A stretch of DNA of 64,000 nt from positions 1-64,000 of the forward strand of contig DATLNM010000017.1 in NCBI GenBank assembly GCA_035536775.1, written 5' to 3'. The notes below the pieces were generated by a model. It saw nothing but the letters and a program-made list of their open reading frames with translations. It ran no database searches and was not told the origin of the DNA. Every line of letters begins with the position of its first letter. Positions within the stretch are counted from its first letter, which is position 1. Made by a program: the position numbers and the translations under genes. This document shows, one piece after another, positions 16,061-24,501 of the stretch. This stretch comes from DATLNM01 sp035536775. GTDB taxonomy: Bacteria > Actinomycetota > CADDZG01 > WHSQ01.

Positions 16061-17386
16061 ATGAGCGGCCAGACGATCACCGAGAAGATCCTCGCGGCAC
16101 ACTCAGGTCGCGAACGAGTGGTGCCGGGAGAGATCGTCATGGCCAAGGTCGATCTTGCGATGGCCAACGACATCACCGCGCCTCCCGCGATACGGGCGCT
16201 CGAGCAGATGGGTTGTGGCCCATGGGACCGCTCGAAGATCGCTCTCGTGGCGTCGCACTTCGCACCCGCGAAGGACATCGCGTCCGCGAACCTGCTCACC
16301 GCGATGCGGCGCTTCGCGCAGGAACAAGACATCGAGCACTTCTTCGACGTCGGTCGAGGGGGGATCGAGCACATCCTTCTGCCCGAAGAGGCGCTCGTCC
16401 TCCCCGGTCAGGTCGTGATCGGTGCGGACTCCCATTCATGCACCTACGGCGCGCTCGGATGCTTCTCCACAGGAGTGGGCTCGACCGATATCGCCGCGGT
16501 GTGGGCTACCGGTGAGATCTGGCTCCGAGTACCCGCCTCGATGCGGCTGAGCTATTCCGGCCGTCCCGGACCGTGGGTCGTCGGAAAAGACGTCATCCTC
16601 TCGGTCATCGCGCGCATCGGCGACGACGGCGCTGCCTGGATGGCGATGGAGCACACGGGTCCCGGGCTGAGACACCTCACGATGGAATCGCGTCTCACGT
16701 TGACGAACATGGCGATCGAGGCCGGCGCGAAGTCAGCCATCATCGAACCCGACGACACGACGATGGAATACGTCTCGGAGCGCCGGGCCTCGACCGGACG
16801 TCATCTCCCGTTCGAGGTGTTTTCTTCAGATCCGGACGCGTGTTACGAGCGAGAGCTCGATGTCGACCTAGACACCCTCGAGCCGATGGTGGCGCAGCCG
16901 TCGCTGCCGTCGCGTGCGATTCCGGTGAGCGAGGTTCGTAGCGGGCGCATCGATCAGGTTTTCATCGGCTCGTGCACGAACGCGCGCATCGAGGATCTGC
17001 GGATCGCCGCTCACGTGCTTGGCAATCAACGCATCGCCGACGGGGTCCGCCTCATGGTCATTCCGGCGACGCAGCGGGTGTGGCGGCAAGCCAACGACGA
17101 GGGGCTGCTAGACCTATTCGCCACGGCGGGGGCGACGGTGTCGACCCCGACGTGCGGCGCGTGTCTCGGTGGGCACATGGGCGTCCTCGGACCGAACGAG
17201 GTGTGCGTGTCCACCTCGAACCGCAACTACGTCGGACGCATGGGTCACCGCACCGCTCAGGTCTATCTCGCGAACCCTGGGGTAGCGATGGCCGCCGCAG
17301 TCGCTGGCGAGGTCGTGCATCCCGCAGACGTATGCGCAGCTCCTCCCCCGCGCGTGGAGTACGAGGAGGTGGCAGCCGTTGCCTAA
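16061..17386 (+). CDS. leuC: 3-Isopropylmalate dehydratase large subunit
   Basis: Aconitase-family [4Fe-4S] isomerase of 2- to 3-isopropylmalate, acting with LeuD. The 441-aa length is that of the shorter archaeal-like/HacA-type large subunits rather than the ~470-aa enterobacterial form. Motifs are ADSHSCTYGALG (about 125), GSCTNARIEDLR (about 305) and the cluster ligands in TPTCGACLGGHMG (about 364-376). The end SNRNYVGRMG is conserved. Start ATG at 16061, preceded by GAAGGGAACGAGC. It overlaps the leuD start by 8 nt. Confidence 0.94.
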   Translation: MSGQTITEKILAAHSGRERVVPGEIVMAKVDLAMANDITAPPAIRALEQMGCGPWDRSKIALVASHFAPAKDIASANLLTAMRRFAQEQDIEHFFDVGRGGIEHILLPEEALVLPGQVVIGADSHSCTYGALGCFSTGVGSTDIAAVWATGEIWLRVPASMRLSYSGRPGPWVVGKDVILSVIARIGDDGAAWMAMEHTGPGLRHLTMESRLTLTNMAIEAGAKSAIIEPDDTTMEYVSERRASTGRHLPFEVFSSDPDACYERELDVDLDTLEPMVAQPSLPSRAIPVSEVRSGRIDQVFIGSCTNARIEDLRIAAHVLGNQRIADGVRLMVIPATQRVWRQANDEGLLDLFATAGATVSTPTCGACLGGHMGVLGPNEVCVSTSNRNYVGRMGHRTAQVYLANPGVAMAAAVAGEVVHPADVCAAPPPRVEYEEVAAVA

Positions 17387-17876
17387 GGCTTGGGTAGTCC
17401 CCGACAACGTAGACACCGATGTCATCATCCCGGCGCGTTATCTGACGACCGCCGACCCCGTGGAGCTCGGCGCGCACTGCCTCGAGGACCTCGACCCGAC
17501 ATTCGCCTCGGCCGTCGAGCTTGGGGATGTCGTGATGGCAGGAACGAACTTCGGCTGTGGGTCGAGCCGGGAGCACGCGCCACTGGCGCTCAAAGGTGCC
17601 GGCGTCTCGGTCGTGATCGCACGCTCGTTCGCGCGCATCTTCTTCCGGAACGCGATCAACACAGGGCTTGCGGTAACTGTGAGCCCGTCCGCCGTGGAAG
17701 GTGCAGATCAAGGCGACGATATCCAGGTCGATCTCGCGGAGAACGTCGTCCGCAACCGAACCAAAGGGACGACGCACGATGCCGAACCCCTTCCGCCGTT
17801 CCTGCTCGACATCGTCGCCGCGGGCGGACTCGTCCCCTGGGTCGCTCACCGCCAAGCAAGTGGAGGTAAGTCATGA
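17379..17876 (+). CDS. leuD: 3-Isopropylmalate dehydratase small subunit
   Basis: Swivel-domain partner of LeuC. The 165-aa length matches the short LeuD type that pairs with short LeuC. Conserved DNVDTDVIIPARYL (about 9-22) and FGCGSSREHAPLAL (about 56-69) carry the substrate-binding residues. The start is TTG at 17379, placed after AGGAGG and inside the leuC end. The stop overlaps leuB (ATGA). Confidence 0.94.
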   Translation: MPKAWVVPDNVDTDVIIPARYLTTADPVELGAHCLEDLDPTFASAVELGDVVMAGTNFGCGSSREHAPLALKGAGVSVVIARSFARIFFRNAINTGLAVTVSPSAVEGADQGDDIQVDLAENVVRNRTKGTTHDAEPLPPFLLDIVAAGGLVPWVAHRQASGGKS

Positions 17877-18817
17877 GGCCGAAGATCGCAGTTCTTCCGG
17901 GAGACGGCATCGGCCCGGAGGTCGTGCACTCCGCGCTTTCGAAGCGGCCCCTCGACGCCGACGTGACATTCATCGACGCGTGCGCCGACCGCTACCTCTC
18001 GACCGGAGAGCTGGTGACGACTGAAGAGATCGCCGAGATCGGGCGGTCGGATGCCCTCCTGTTCGGGGCGATCGGGGATCCCCGCGTCAAGAGCGGGGTG
18101 CTGGAGCGCGGGATCCTCCTTCGACTCAGAGCCGAGCTCGACCTCTACATCAACCTCCGGCCGTTCCCCGAACTCGATCTCGTCATCGTGCGAGAGAACA
18201 CCGAAGGCAGCTACGCCGGAGTGGGAACGCGCGAGGGCGGCATCGCGACCGAGACGAGCGTCAACACGCGCGCCGGCATAGAGCGTTGCGCCGAGTATGC
18301 ATTCGAGCTCGCTCGCAAGAGGGGCGGTCACGTCACGCTCGTGCACAAGACCAACGTGCTCCGGCATGCCGGGGGGCTGTGGGAAGAAATCGTCGATGCG
18401 ATGGGCGAGAGATTCCCGGGCGTTCCTGTCCTGTACGAGCATGTGGATGCTGCGGCGTATCACCTCGTGCGCCAACACGGCCGGTTCGACGTCATCCTCA
18501 CCGACAACATGTTCGGTGACATCCTCTCGGACGTGGCGGCGGCGGTCGGAGCCGGGCTCGGCGCGATCGGCAGCGCGAACCTCCACCCCAAGCGAGCAAC
18601 GCGGCCCACGCGCTGCATCGGACTATTTGAACCCGTGCATGGCTCCGCTCCCGACATCGCAGGAACGGGAACCGCGGACGACTCCGGCATGGTCGCCGCG
18701 ATCGAGCTGATGCTCGACGCGCTGCACGACGAATCGAACATCCAAGGGCGCCACACCGACCTCAAGCGCCACGTCCCCCGAACGAGAGATGAGGTGCTTC
18801 GGCTTGAACAGAGGTGA
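17873..18817 (+). CDS. leuB: 3-Isopropylmalate dehydrogenase
   Basis: NAD- and metal-dependent oxidative decarboxylase giving 2-oxoisocaproate, last pathway-specific step before transamination. Motifs: LPGDGIGPEV (8-17), substrate Arg segment ENTEGSYAGVG (about 114-124), THKTNVLR-like LVHKTNVLR, DNMFGDILSD (about 208-217) and the NAD-binding GLFEPVHGSAPDIAG (about 249). At 314 aa it is short for the family (about 340-360). ATG overlaps the leuD stop; its end overlaps the next gene. Confidence 0.93.
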   Translation: MRPKIAVLPGDGIGPEVVHSALSKRPLDADVTFIDACADRYLSTGELVTTEEIAEIGRSDALLFGAIGDPRVKSGVLERGILLRLRAELDLYINLRPFPELDLVIVRENTEGSYAGVGTREGGIATETSVNTRAGIERCAEYAFELARKRGGHVTLVHKTNVLRHAGGLWEEIVDAMGERFPGVPVLYEHVDAAAYHLVRQHGRFDVILTDNMFGDILSDVAAAVGAGLGAIGSANLHPKRATRPTRCIGLFEPVHGSAPDIAGTGTADDSGMVAAIELMLDALHDESNIQGRHTDLKRHVPRTRDEVLRLEQR

Positions 18818-19232
18818 TGCGTTCTTCACGGTGTGCGAATACAAGGTAACGAGCGAGAAGCTCGGCAACGGGAGCTCGCAGGTGCACGCGATCGTCGAGG
18901 TCCGCATCGACGGCGCTCGCTGCGTCCGGAAGGACGCCAAGGGCGTCGGGCCGGTCCACGCCCTCGACAACGCACTCCGGAAATGCCTGCTCGAGGACTT
19001 CCCCGAGATCGAAGACGTTCGCCTGAGCGACTACCGGGTCTCGGTCGTGGATGCCGGTGCCGCGACAGGCGCCAAGGTGCGTGTGCTGATCGAAGCGACC
19101 GACGGCCACACGCGCTGGGACGCTGGCTGCGTAAGCGACAACATCATCGATGCGTCCTTCGAAGCCCTATGCGCCGCCTCCATCATGGGCCTGATGCGAG
19201 TTCGCCCCGCAGCCGCCCAGCGAGCCGGTTAG
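18789..19232 (+). CDS. Free-standing LeuA allosteric (leucine-binding) domain protein
   Basis: A 147-aa protein that aligns by eye along its whole length with the C-terminal regulatory domain of 2-isopropylmalate synthase. It has a first beta strand block (VHAIVEVRIDG), then GVGPVHALDNALRK, the strand LSDYRVSV, a paired strand KVRVLIEATDG, and the final GCVSDNIIDASFEAL helix. It lacks any barrel domain. The catalytic LeuA at 14860-16047 ends exactly where this domain would begin, so the two probably form one enzyme from two chains. It is the last gene of the operon. The start is uncertain: ATG at 18789 (29-nt overlap with leuB), TTG 18804 or GTG 18831 are all possible. Confidence 0.88.
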   Translation: MRCFGLNRGDAFFTVCEYKVTSEKLGNGSSQVHAIVEVRIDGARCVRKDAKGVGPVHALDNALRKCLLEDFPEIEDVRLSDYRVSVVDAGAATGAKVRVLIEATDGHTRWDAGCVSDNIIDASFEALCAASIMGLMRVRPAAAQRAG

Positions 19233-19378
19233 GAGACCGGGGTCTTCGACCGCACGGGGAACCGAGCCCCTGGTCCAGGGCCGGCACGGGTGCGCGGATC
19301 CGTGCAAGCCCGCAGCTTCGGCTGCCGACCGGTATCCTCTGTCCGTTCTTCGATCGGGCGGCCGACATAGGAGTCGAG

Positions 19379-19561
19379 ATGAAGAGATTCAGGGTTTTCC
19401 TTGCGACGGCAATCTTGGTTTCCACGATGATCGTTGGATCCGCGCCGCCCGCTAGCGCGAACTGTGTAGATGACTTGGGTGGCGCCTGCGCCCTCATCTG
19501 TGAGGTCGGAACCGGCAACAAGTACACCGAGCCGCTCTTCCGCTTCTGCTACGTGGGGTAG
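19379..19561 (+). CDS. Small secreted cysteine-containing peptide
   Basis: A 60-aa preprotein starting ATG at 19379 with TAGGAG upstream. The signal peptide covers about 1-28 (KRFR, hydrophobic core, then APPASA-N). The mature ~32 residues hold four cysteines (C29, C37, C41, C57), enough for two disulfides. Family and function are unknown. The 146-bp spacer before it contains several hairpins, including GCAGC-TTCG-GCTGC at 19312-19325, which may mark the end of the ilv-leu transcript. Confidence 0.65.
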   Translation: MKRFRVFLATAILVSTMIVGSAPPASANCVDDLGGACALICEVGTGNKYTEPLFRFCYVG

Positions 19562-19614
19562 CTCGAGGCTGACCCAAGAGCGCCCCAGTGCTCCTTAGCG
19601 GACGACTCTCACCC

Positions 19615-21264
19615 ATGACACGCCCAGGCGTGATCGTCGTCTCGATGCTGTTCCTGAGCCAACTCCCCGTCGCCGGCGTCACCGCGGCCGAGACGCAGGT
19701 GTCTATACCGATGTCGGACGGGGTCGAGCTAGCCGGTGAGGTGCTGACGCCGGACACCGGCAAGAGCTTCCCGGTTCTGCTGAATATGACTCCGTACGGG
19801 CCCGCGACCTACTTCGATACGTATCGTGGCCAGGGCTACGCGCACGTGAACGTCGATATCCGGGGAACGGGAGCGTCGGGCGGAAAGCTCTGTCTCTTCT
19901 GCGTCCGTGAACAGCGTGACGTCTATGAGGTCGTCGAGTGGATCGCCAAGCAGGAATGGAGCGATGGCAACGTTGGTATGTATGGCGGGTCGTATCAAGG
20001 GATCACCCCCTTGATGGGCGCAGCTCATCAGCCTCCTCACCTCAAGGCGATCGTTCCGCAAGTCGTCCTTGCCGACGCCTACCGGGACATCGTCTGGCAC
20101 AACGGCCTCTTCAACCTGAACTTCGTCGCTCAATGGACCGCGCTCCAGTTCGGCCTGGGGCAGACCGGTATCGGTCCTACGAGTGATGCCGCTTCTCGCC
20201 CGGAACAACGCCTTGCCGCCGAGTCGCGTCTGATCCCCTGGGATGGCGCTTTCTATAAGGAGCGATCGATCTACACGAAGTTCGACCGGATCAAAGTGCC
20301 GACGCTGCTGCTCGGGGGATGGTTCGACGGTTTCTCGCGTGGGACCGTCCGTGACTACCAGGGCATCGCCAGCGAACACAAGCGGTTGGTGATGATGCCC
20401 TGCACGCACAAGGGTTGCGGCGGCCCCTTCGACCCGGGCAGCGAGTATCCCGACGGCATGACGATCCCAGGGCTCGAGGATCCCGTCCTCGCATGGATGG
20501 ACCACTTCCTGAAGGGGGTCGACAACGGAGTCGAGGCGGGTGCTCCCGTCCTGTACTACGACATCGGCAGCCACGAGTGGGTCGGCGCGGCGTCTTGGCC
20601 GCCGCGCGACACCCGACTCCAAACCTTCTATCTCTCCGGCGATCCGAGTGGCTCGGCTTCTTCCCTCAACGATGGGTCGCTGGTGGCGAACATTCCCGAC
20701 TCGGACGCCGTCGAAGACCGTTTCGTCTACAACCCCTTCGTTGGGGTCACCGAGGCGATGTCGAAGTGGGGGACCGTCGCCGCGACGCCACACGCGCGCA
20801 CAGACAATCGCCCGGACGAAGCGCAATCGCTCACCTACACGACCCCGCCGATGGACAAGCCGATGGTGCTAGCCGGTCCGATGGAGCTCAACTTCTGGGC
20901 GATCACGTCGGCGTCGGACACGGACTGGATCGTGAAGGTCACTGATGTCGCCGACGACGGTTCCTCGAGGCTCCTCACGACGGGATCGGTGCGGGCCTCA
21001 CACCGGAAGTGGAGCAAGAAGCTGTCGAAACCGGGCGTCCCGTGGCTCCCGAACTCGTCGCCCGCGGCGGTCCCGGCGGGGAAGCCCCTCGAATATCGCG
21101 TGGATATCTGGGACATCGCGCACACGGTTCTGGAGGGTCACCGGCTTCGGATAACGATCTCGTCCGCCGATTTCCCCAACCACGAGCCTCTCTTCGAGCC
21201 AGCGGTCAACATCCTCTTGCACGCCAAGGCGTACCCGAGCAAGCTCCTCGTCACCACCCGTTAG
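19615..21264 (+). CDS. Secreted CocE/NonD-family hydrolase (acyl esterase / X-Pro peptidase-like)
   Basis: A 549-aa alpha/beta hydrolase exported by an N-terminal signal (about 1-25, ending VTAAE). The nucleophile elbow is MYGGSYQG (about 121-128). The oxyanion region NMTPYGP and the segment VNVDIRGTGASGG match CocE proteins. The C-terminal half is the jelly-roll domain of the X-Pro dipeptidyl peptidase class (WAITSASDTDWIVKVTDV). ATG at 19615 is chosen because it gives a proper signal peptide. The substrate (ester or amide) is unknown. A second member of the family lies at 26993-28597. Confidence 0.87.
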   Translation: MTRPGVIVVSMLFLSQLPVAGVTAAETQVSIPMSDGVELAGEVLTPDTGKSFPVLLNMTPYGPATYFDTYRGQGYAHVNVDIRGTGASGGKLCLFCVREQRDVYEVVEWIAKQEWSDGNVGMYGGSYQGITPLMGAAHQPPHLKAIVPQVVLADAYRDIVWHNGLFNLNFVAQWTALQFGLGQTGIGPTSDAASRPEQRLAAESRLIPWDGAFYKERSIYTKFDRIKVPTLLLGGWFDGFSRGTVRDYQGIASEHKRLVMMPCTHKGCGGPFDPGSEYPDGMTIPGLEDPVLAWMDHFLKGVDNGVEAGAPVLYYDIGSHEWVGAASWPPRDTRLQTFYLSGDPSGSASSLNDGSLVANIPDSDAVEDRFVYNPFVGVTEAMSKWGTVAATPHARTDNRPDEAQSLTYTTPPMDKPMVLAGPMELNFWAITSASDTDWIVKVTDVADDGSSRLLTTGSVRASHRKWSKKLSKPGVPWLPNSSPAAVPAGKPLEYRVDIWDIAHTVLEGHRLRITISSADFPNHEPLFEPAVNILLHAKAYPSKLLVTTR

Positions 21265-21279
21265 TTACCTCTGAGTAGC

Positions 21280-21293
21280 GCCCCAAGTGGGGC
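21280..21293. terminator. Possible bidirectional terminator hairpin
   Basis: A perfect 5-bp stem GCCCC-AAGT-GGGGC in the 30-bp spacer between two convergent genes ending at 21264 and 21295. There is no T-run on either side, so this is a weak call based on position. Confidence 0.3.
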
Positions 21294-21294
21294 A

Positions 21295-22887
21295 CTAAGA
21301 GACCTCGGCTGAGACCGAGTGCCAGCCGGACGCGCCGAGAGGGTGGGGCGGGGTTTCCGATTCTTCTTGGAGCTCGCCGGTGCCGTCGGTTGCGCGCGCT
21401 ACTACCAGGACCTCGCCTGACGACTGCGGGACCCATTCGTAGGCCCATTGGTGCCAGGAGTAGCGGGAGATCGGCGCACGAAGGCGCGCCTCGGACCATG
21501 TCTCTCCTCTATCGGTCGAGACCTCGACCTTCGAGATGCCTCGGTCTCCGGCCCACGCGACTCCGGCGATCCATGCGGGGCGACCTCGCTTCAATACGTT
21601 GTCCGCACCCGCGACCACGTCGATCCGGGATTGAGTCTTGACGACGGCGACATCGGACCAGCCGCGCTTCTGCCAGTAGCCGACGTAGTTCCTCTTGGTG
21701 ACCTCGATCGTCTCGAGCCATTTCACGTTCTTCATCCCGTAGATCGACGGGATGCGCACGCGGCATGGGAAGCCGTGTCCCTGGCTGAGGGGCTCACGGT
21801 TCTGCGCGATCGCGATCAACGTCGATGGATCGCGGGCCAGCTCTAGAGGGATCGAGTCGGAGTAACCGTCGGCTGCGCGGAACACCACGTCACCTGACTT
21901 CAGGGACACCCCCGCCTCGTCGAGGACGTCGGCCAACCGGACGCCACCCCACAATGAATGCCCGACGAGATTCCCACCGACCTCATTCGAGATGCACGAC
22001 AGCACCGAGTACTCCTCGACGACCTCGAAGCGCGACTGGAGCTCCTCGAACGTTAGGTCGAGCGGCGTCGCGACCTGGCCGATGACTTCGAGTGACCACT
22101 CATCGGCCTCGACCGACGGCTGGATCAGGTTGATGTCGACGATGTAGTGGTCCGCAGCGCTGGTGACCTCTTTGGTGAGCCCGGGGATGTCGGGCCAGTC
22201 GTCGCGCTGTGGGACGACCGCGCTGGTACCGGGCATCGCGATCGCAACGTCGGTGTTGGGGCCGCCGGCCCGTCGCGCAAACCATCCGACGATTCCACCG
22301 GCGAGGCTGACTCCTGCAACACCGGTCACTCCCATCTTGAGCACGGCACGGCGCGTCGTATCCGGAGCTTCATCCGGAGCAGCCTCGGCGCGCCCCACGA
22401 GCGCCGCGCGTGCGACCACGACGTAGCTCACCCCCGCCACGAGGACCGCGATGCAGATGAGCGGTATCGAGACGTCGACGCCCGGGGCGAGTAACGCGGC
22501 CGTGCCTGCGAAGAGACCAAGGATCGAGGCAGCACCCACCCCACGCGCTCGGCCTGAACCCGGAACGCGCCGCAGTGCCTCCGCTCCAACTACGACCGCG
22601 GCGAGCAACGCGCCCAGGCCGAGCAGACGCATCGCCCAGTGGGCCAGGAGCTCGATGAAGAAGGTCGCGATATCGCCAGGGGTCGAGCGAAGGACGCGCG
22701 ACGCGATCGCGGACGGCGGGAACGGAACGCTCTCGAAGAAGCCCGAGATGACCCAGAGCACCGCCAGCGCCACCGCCGCACCGGACGCGCCGGCGATCCT
22801 CAGGGCGTGGGGATCGGGTCTGTCCTCCTCGAAGGCAGCCTCGGCGCGGGTGTCGTCCACCTCATCATTGTCGCCCGCCGCACCCAC
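21295..22887 (-). CDS. Membrane-anchored sulfite-oxidase-family molybdopterin oxidoreductase
   Basis: A 530-aa protein. The N-terminal ~190 residues hold about four hydrophobic helices. A twin-Arg-like RRAVLKMG stretch and another helix (about 180-200) then lead to an extracytoplasmic catalytic domain. The molybdenum-ligand Cys lies in YSVLSCISNEVGG (about 295). GGVRLADVLDEAGV and RIPSIYGMKNVKWLE are typical of the oxidoreductase molybdopterin domain. A C-terminal Ig-like Mo-co dimerisation domain (about 425-525) has the ISKVEVSTDRGETW pattern. The physiological substrate is unknown; sulfite, or methionine-sulfoxide-type reduction, are options in the family. Confidence 0.87.
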   Translation of the reverse strand: MGAAGDNDEVDDTRAEAAFEEDRPDPHALRIAGASGAAVALAVLWVISGFFESVPFPPSAIASRVLRSTPGDIATFFIELLAHWAMRLLGLGALLAAVVVGAEALRRVPGSGRARGVGAASILGLFAGTAALLAPGVDVSIPLICIAVLVAGVSYVVVARAALVGRAEAAPDEAPDTTRRAVLKMGVTGVAGVSLAGGIVGWFARRAGGPNTDVAIAMPGTSAVVPQRDDWPDIPGLTKEVTSAADHYIVDINLIQPSVEADEWSLEVIGQVATPLDLTFEELQSRFEVVEEYSVLSCISNEVGGNLVGHSLWGGVRLADVLDEAGVSLKSGDVVFRAADGYSDSIPLELARDPSTLIAIAQNREPLSQGHGFPCRVRIPSIYGMKNVKWLETIEVTKRNYVGYWQKRGWSDVAVVKTQSRIDVVAGADNVLKRGRPAWIAGVAWAGDRGISKVEVSTDRGETWSEARLRAPISRYSWHQWAYEWVPQSSGEVLVVARATDGTGELQEESETPPHPLGASGWHSVSAEVS

Positions 22888-22946
22888 AAAGCCCAGACCT
22901 CTAGGTCTTGCGTCTCCTCCGCAACGGCATCACGTGCGCGGTCGAC

Positions 22947-23546
22947 TTACCAGCCACGGTCGATCCATTCCTGTAATTGCGGCTTCTCGGCGCCGATCGT
23001 CGTGTCCTTGCCGTGGCCCGGATAGACAGCAGTGTCGTCGGGAAGCACGAACAGCTTCGTCTTGATGTGCCCGATGATCTCCTCGAACTTCGCGGCGTCG
23101 CCCCACGTGTTGCCGGGCCCGCCTGGGAACAACGTGTCCCCCGAGATGAGGTGACGTCCATAGAGCAAACACACGCTGCCGGGCGTATGTCCCGGCGTGA
23201 GCATCACCTTGACCTCACGCTGGCCGAACTTGACGACATCACCATCGGACAGCTCCTGATCGATCGCAACCGGGTAGTCCTCAGCAGGATGCGCGTAAAC
23301 CGGGACCCCAAGGCGCTCCTTCAACTCCGGCAACGCTTGAACGTGGTCCATGTGACCGTGCGTTTGGACGATCGCGACGATGTTTGCTCCTTCGGCGCCG
23401 GCAAGGATCTCGTCGGTCTCGAAGCACCCGTCGATGAGTAACGCATCGTGGGTCTCGGGGCACTCGAGGACATAGACGTTGTTCTCCATCGTGCCGACCT
23501 CGATCTTGCGCACGATGAGGTCGTCGCCCTCGTAGTGATGAGTCAT
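22947..23546 (-). CDS. MBL-fold metallo-hydrolase, glyoxalase II-like
   Basis: A 199-aa metal-dependent hydrolase. The THGHMDH motif (about 62-68) and the later Zn ligands in TPGHTPGSVC, SGDTLFPG and YPGHGKDT (about 174) are those of hydroxyacylglutathione-hydrolase-like enzymes. No signal peptide, so cytoplasmic. Its ATG at 23546 overlaps the stop of the YgfZ gene (ATGA). Thioester or other small-molecule hydrolysis is likely; the true substrate is not evident. Confidence 0.85.
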   Translation of the reverse strand: MTHHYEGDDLIVRKIEVGTMENNVYVLECPETHDALLIDGCFETDEILAGAEGANIVAIVQTHGHMDHVQALPELKERLGVPVYAHPAEDYPVAIDQELSDGDVVKFGQREVKVMLTPGHTPGSVCLLYGRHLISGDTLFPGGPGNTWGDAAKFEEIIGHIKTKLFVLPDDTAVYPGHGKDTTIGAEKPQLQEWIDRGW

Positions 23547-24382
23547 GGTGCGACGGTGACCTCGGCGTCGGGCGCGCCAAGGCGAGCGCCCTCTTCGACC
23601 GAGTGATTCAGCATCGCCAGACCATGCCCATCGATGACGCTGGTTATCCGTCCGACGACTTCGTCCCTCGAAGTGAGCTCATCGCCCGGCTGTGCCGAAC
23701 CGGACACCGACACCAGGCGCAGCTTGCGATTGACCTTCCCGCGGAAGTTGATCTTGGACATCGCCTCTTGGCCGACATAGCAACCCTTCGTGAAGCTGAT
23801 CGTGCGGTCCTCGATGCCGGCCTCGAACGGGATCGTCTTCTCGTTCATGTCACGTCCCCAACGCGGGACACCATTTCGGACTCGTAGAGTCTCGAGGTCG
23901 TCTTCGGTCGCGGTCTCGGCGCCGGCCGCCGCGAGTTGCGCGATCACAACTGCCGCGTCGCCCTCGATCCAGATGTATCCCGCGGGCGCTCCAAGTGACT
24001 CCGTCGGATGGAGCAAGGCGTCCGGCGCCGCGGCGGTTGCAACCTCTCGCCAAGACTCCCCCACAACGAGGACCAGGCTCATGTCGTCTGCGTCGACGAC
24101 CTCGACGCGCGTCGCGATGATGTACTTACGGATGGCTTCGGGGAGAGTCTCTTTGAGCTCGGGCTCGAAGTGCGCGTAGATGGCCTCCTCGGTCGCGACC
24201 GTCTCGAGGTAGCCGACCATCCGGCCGTGTGCCGTGATGAGCGACGTGTCGCGCGCCTCGCCTGGAGCGATGTCCTCGAAGGCCTGCGTCATGATCTGGT
24301 GGAGGAACCAGGCGCGCTGCTCACCCGTGAAGCGCAGCTTCCCGCGGTCGGACCGGTCCTGATAACTCAGGGTCGCTGTCAT
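23543..24382 (-). CDS. ygfZ: YgfZ/GcvT-family folate-binding protein
   Basis: A 279-aa tetrahydrofolate-binding protein of the family that helps assemble or repair Fe-S enzymes. The signature KGCYVGQEAMSK (about 205-216) contains the family Cys. The N-terminal aminomethyltransferase-like fold is visible (LRFTGEQRAWFLHQIMTQ). ATG at 24382 is chosen; extending upstream adds an implausible Arg-rich stretch. It is coupled to the MBL gene and divergent from an acyl-CoA dehydrogenase. The palindrome module 24439-24484 lies in the shared spacer. Confidence 0.85.
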   Translation of the reverse strand: MTATLSYQDRSDRGKLRFTGEQRAWFLHQIMTQAFEDIAPGEARDTSLITAHGRMVGYLETVATEEAIYAHFEPELKETLPEAIRKYIIATRVEVVDADDMSLVLVVGESWREVATAAAPDALLHPTESLGAPAGYIWIEGDAAVVIAQLAAAGAETATEDDLETLRVRNGVPRWGRDMNEKTIPFEAGIEDRTISFTKGCYVGQEAMSKINFRGKVNRKLRLVSVSGSAQPGDELTSRDEVVGRITSVIDGHGLAMLNHSVEEGARLGAPDAEVTVAP

Positions 24383-24438
24383 ACGCCCATTCTTCCCTCT
24401 TCGGGCAACCCACCCTGACGGTTGGGTTGGCCTGCGAC

Positions 24439-24484
24439 GGCAGCCCGACTGGCTGCCTTTGCACGCGATTGTCAAGACAATCGC
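24439..24484. promoter_or_regulatory. Hairpin plus perfect palindrome module, copy 1
   Basis: GGCAGCC-N5-GGCTGCC (24439-24457) followed by the perfect 9-bp-arm palindrome GCGATTGTC-AA-GACAATCGC (24465-24484). The palindrome ends 17 nt before the acyl-CoA dehydrogenase start at 24502 and begins 83 nt from the divergent ygfZ start. A matching module occurs at 32835-32896. The shape is that of a dimeric repressor (GntR or TetR type) operator, or of a dispersed palindromic repeat. Confidence 0.6.
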
Positions 24485-24501
24485 TCAATTATCCTCACCC
24501 G

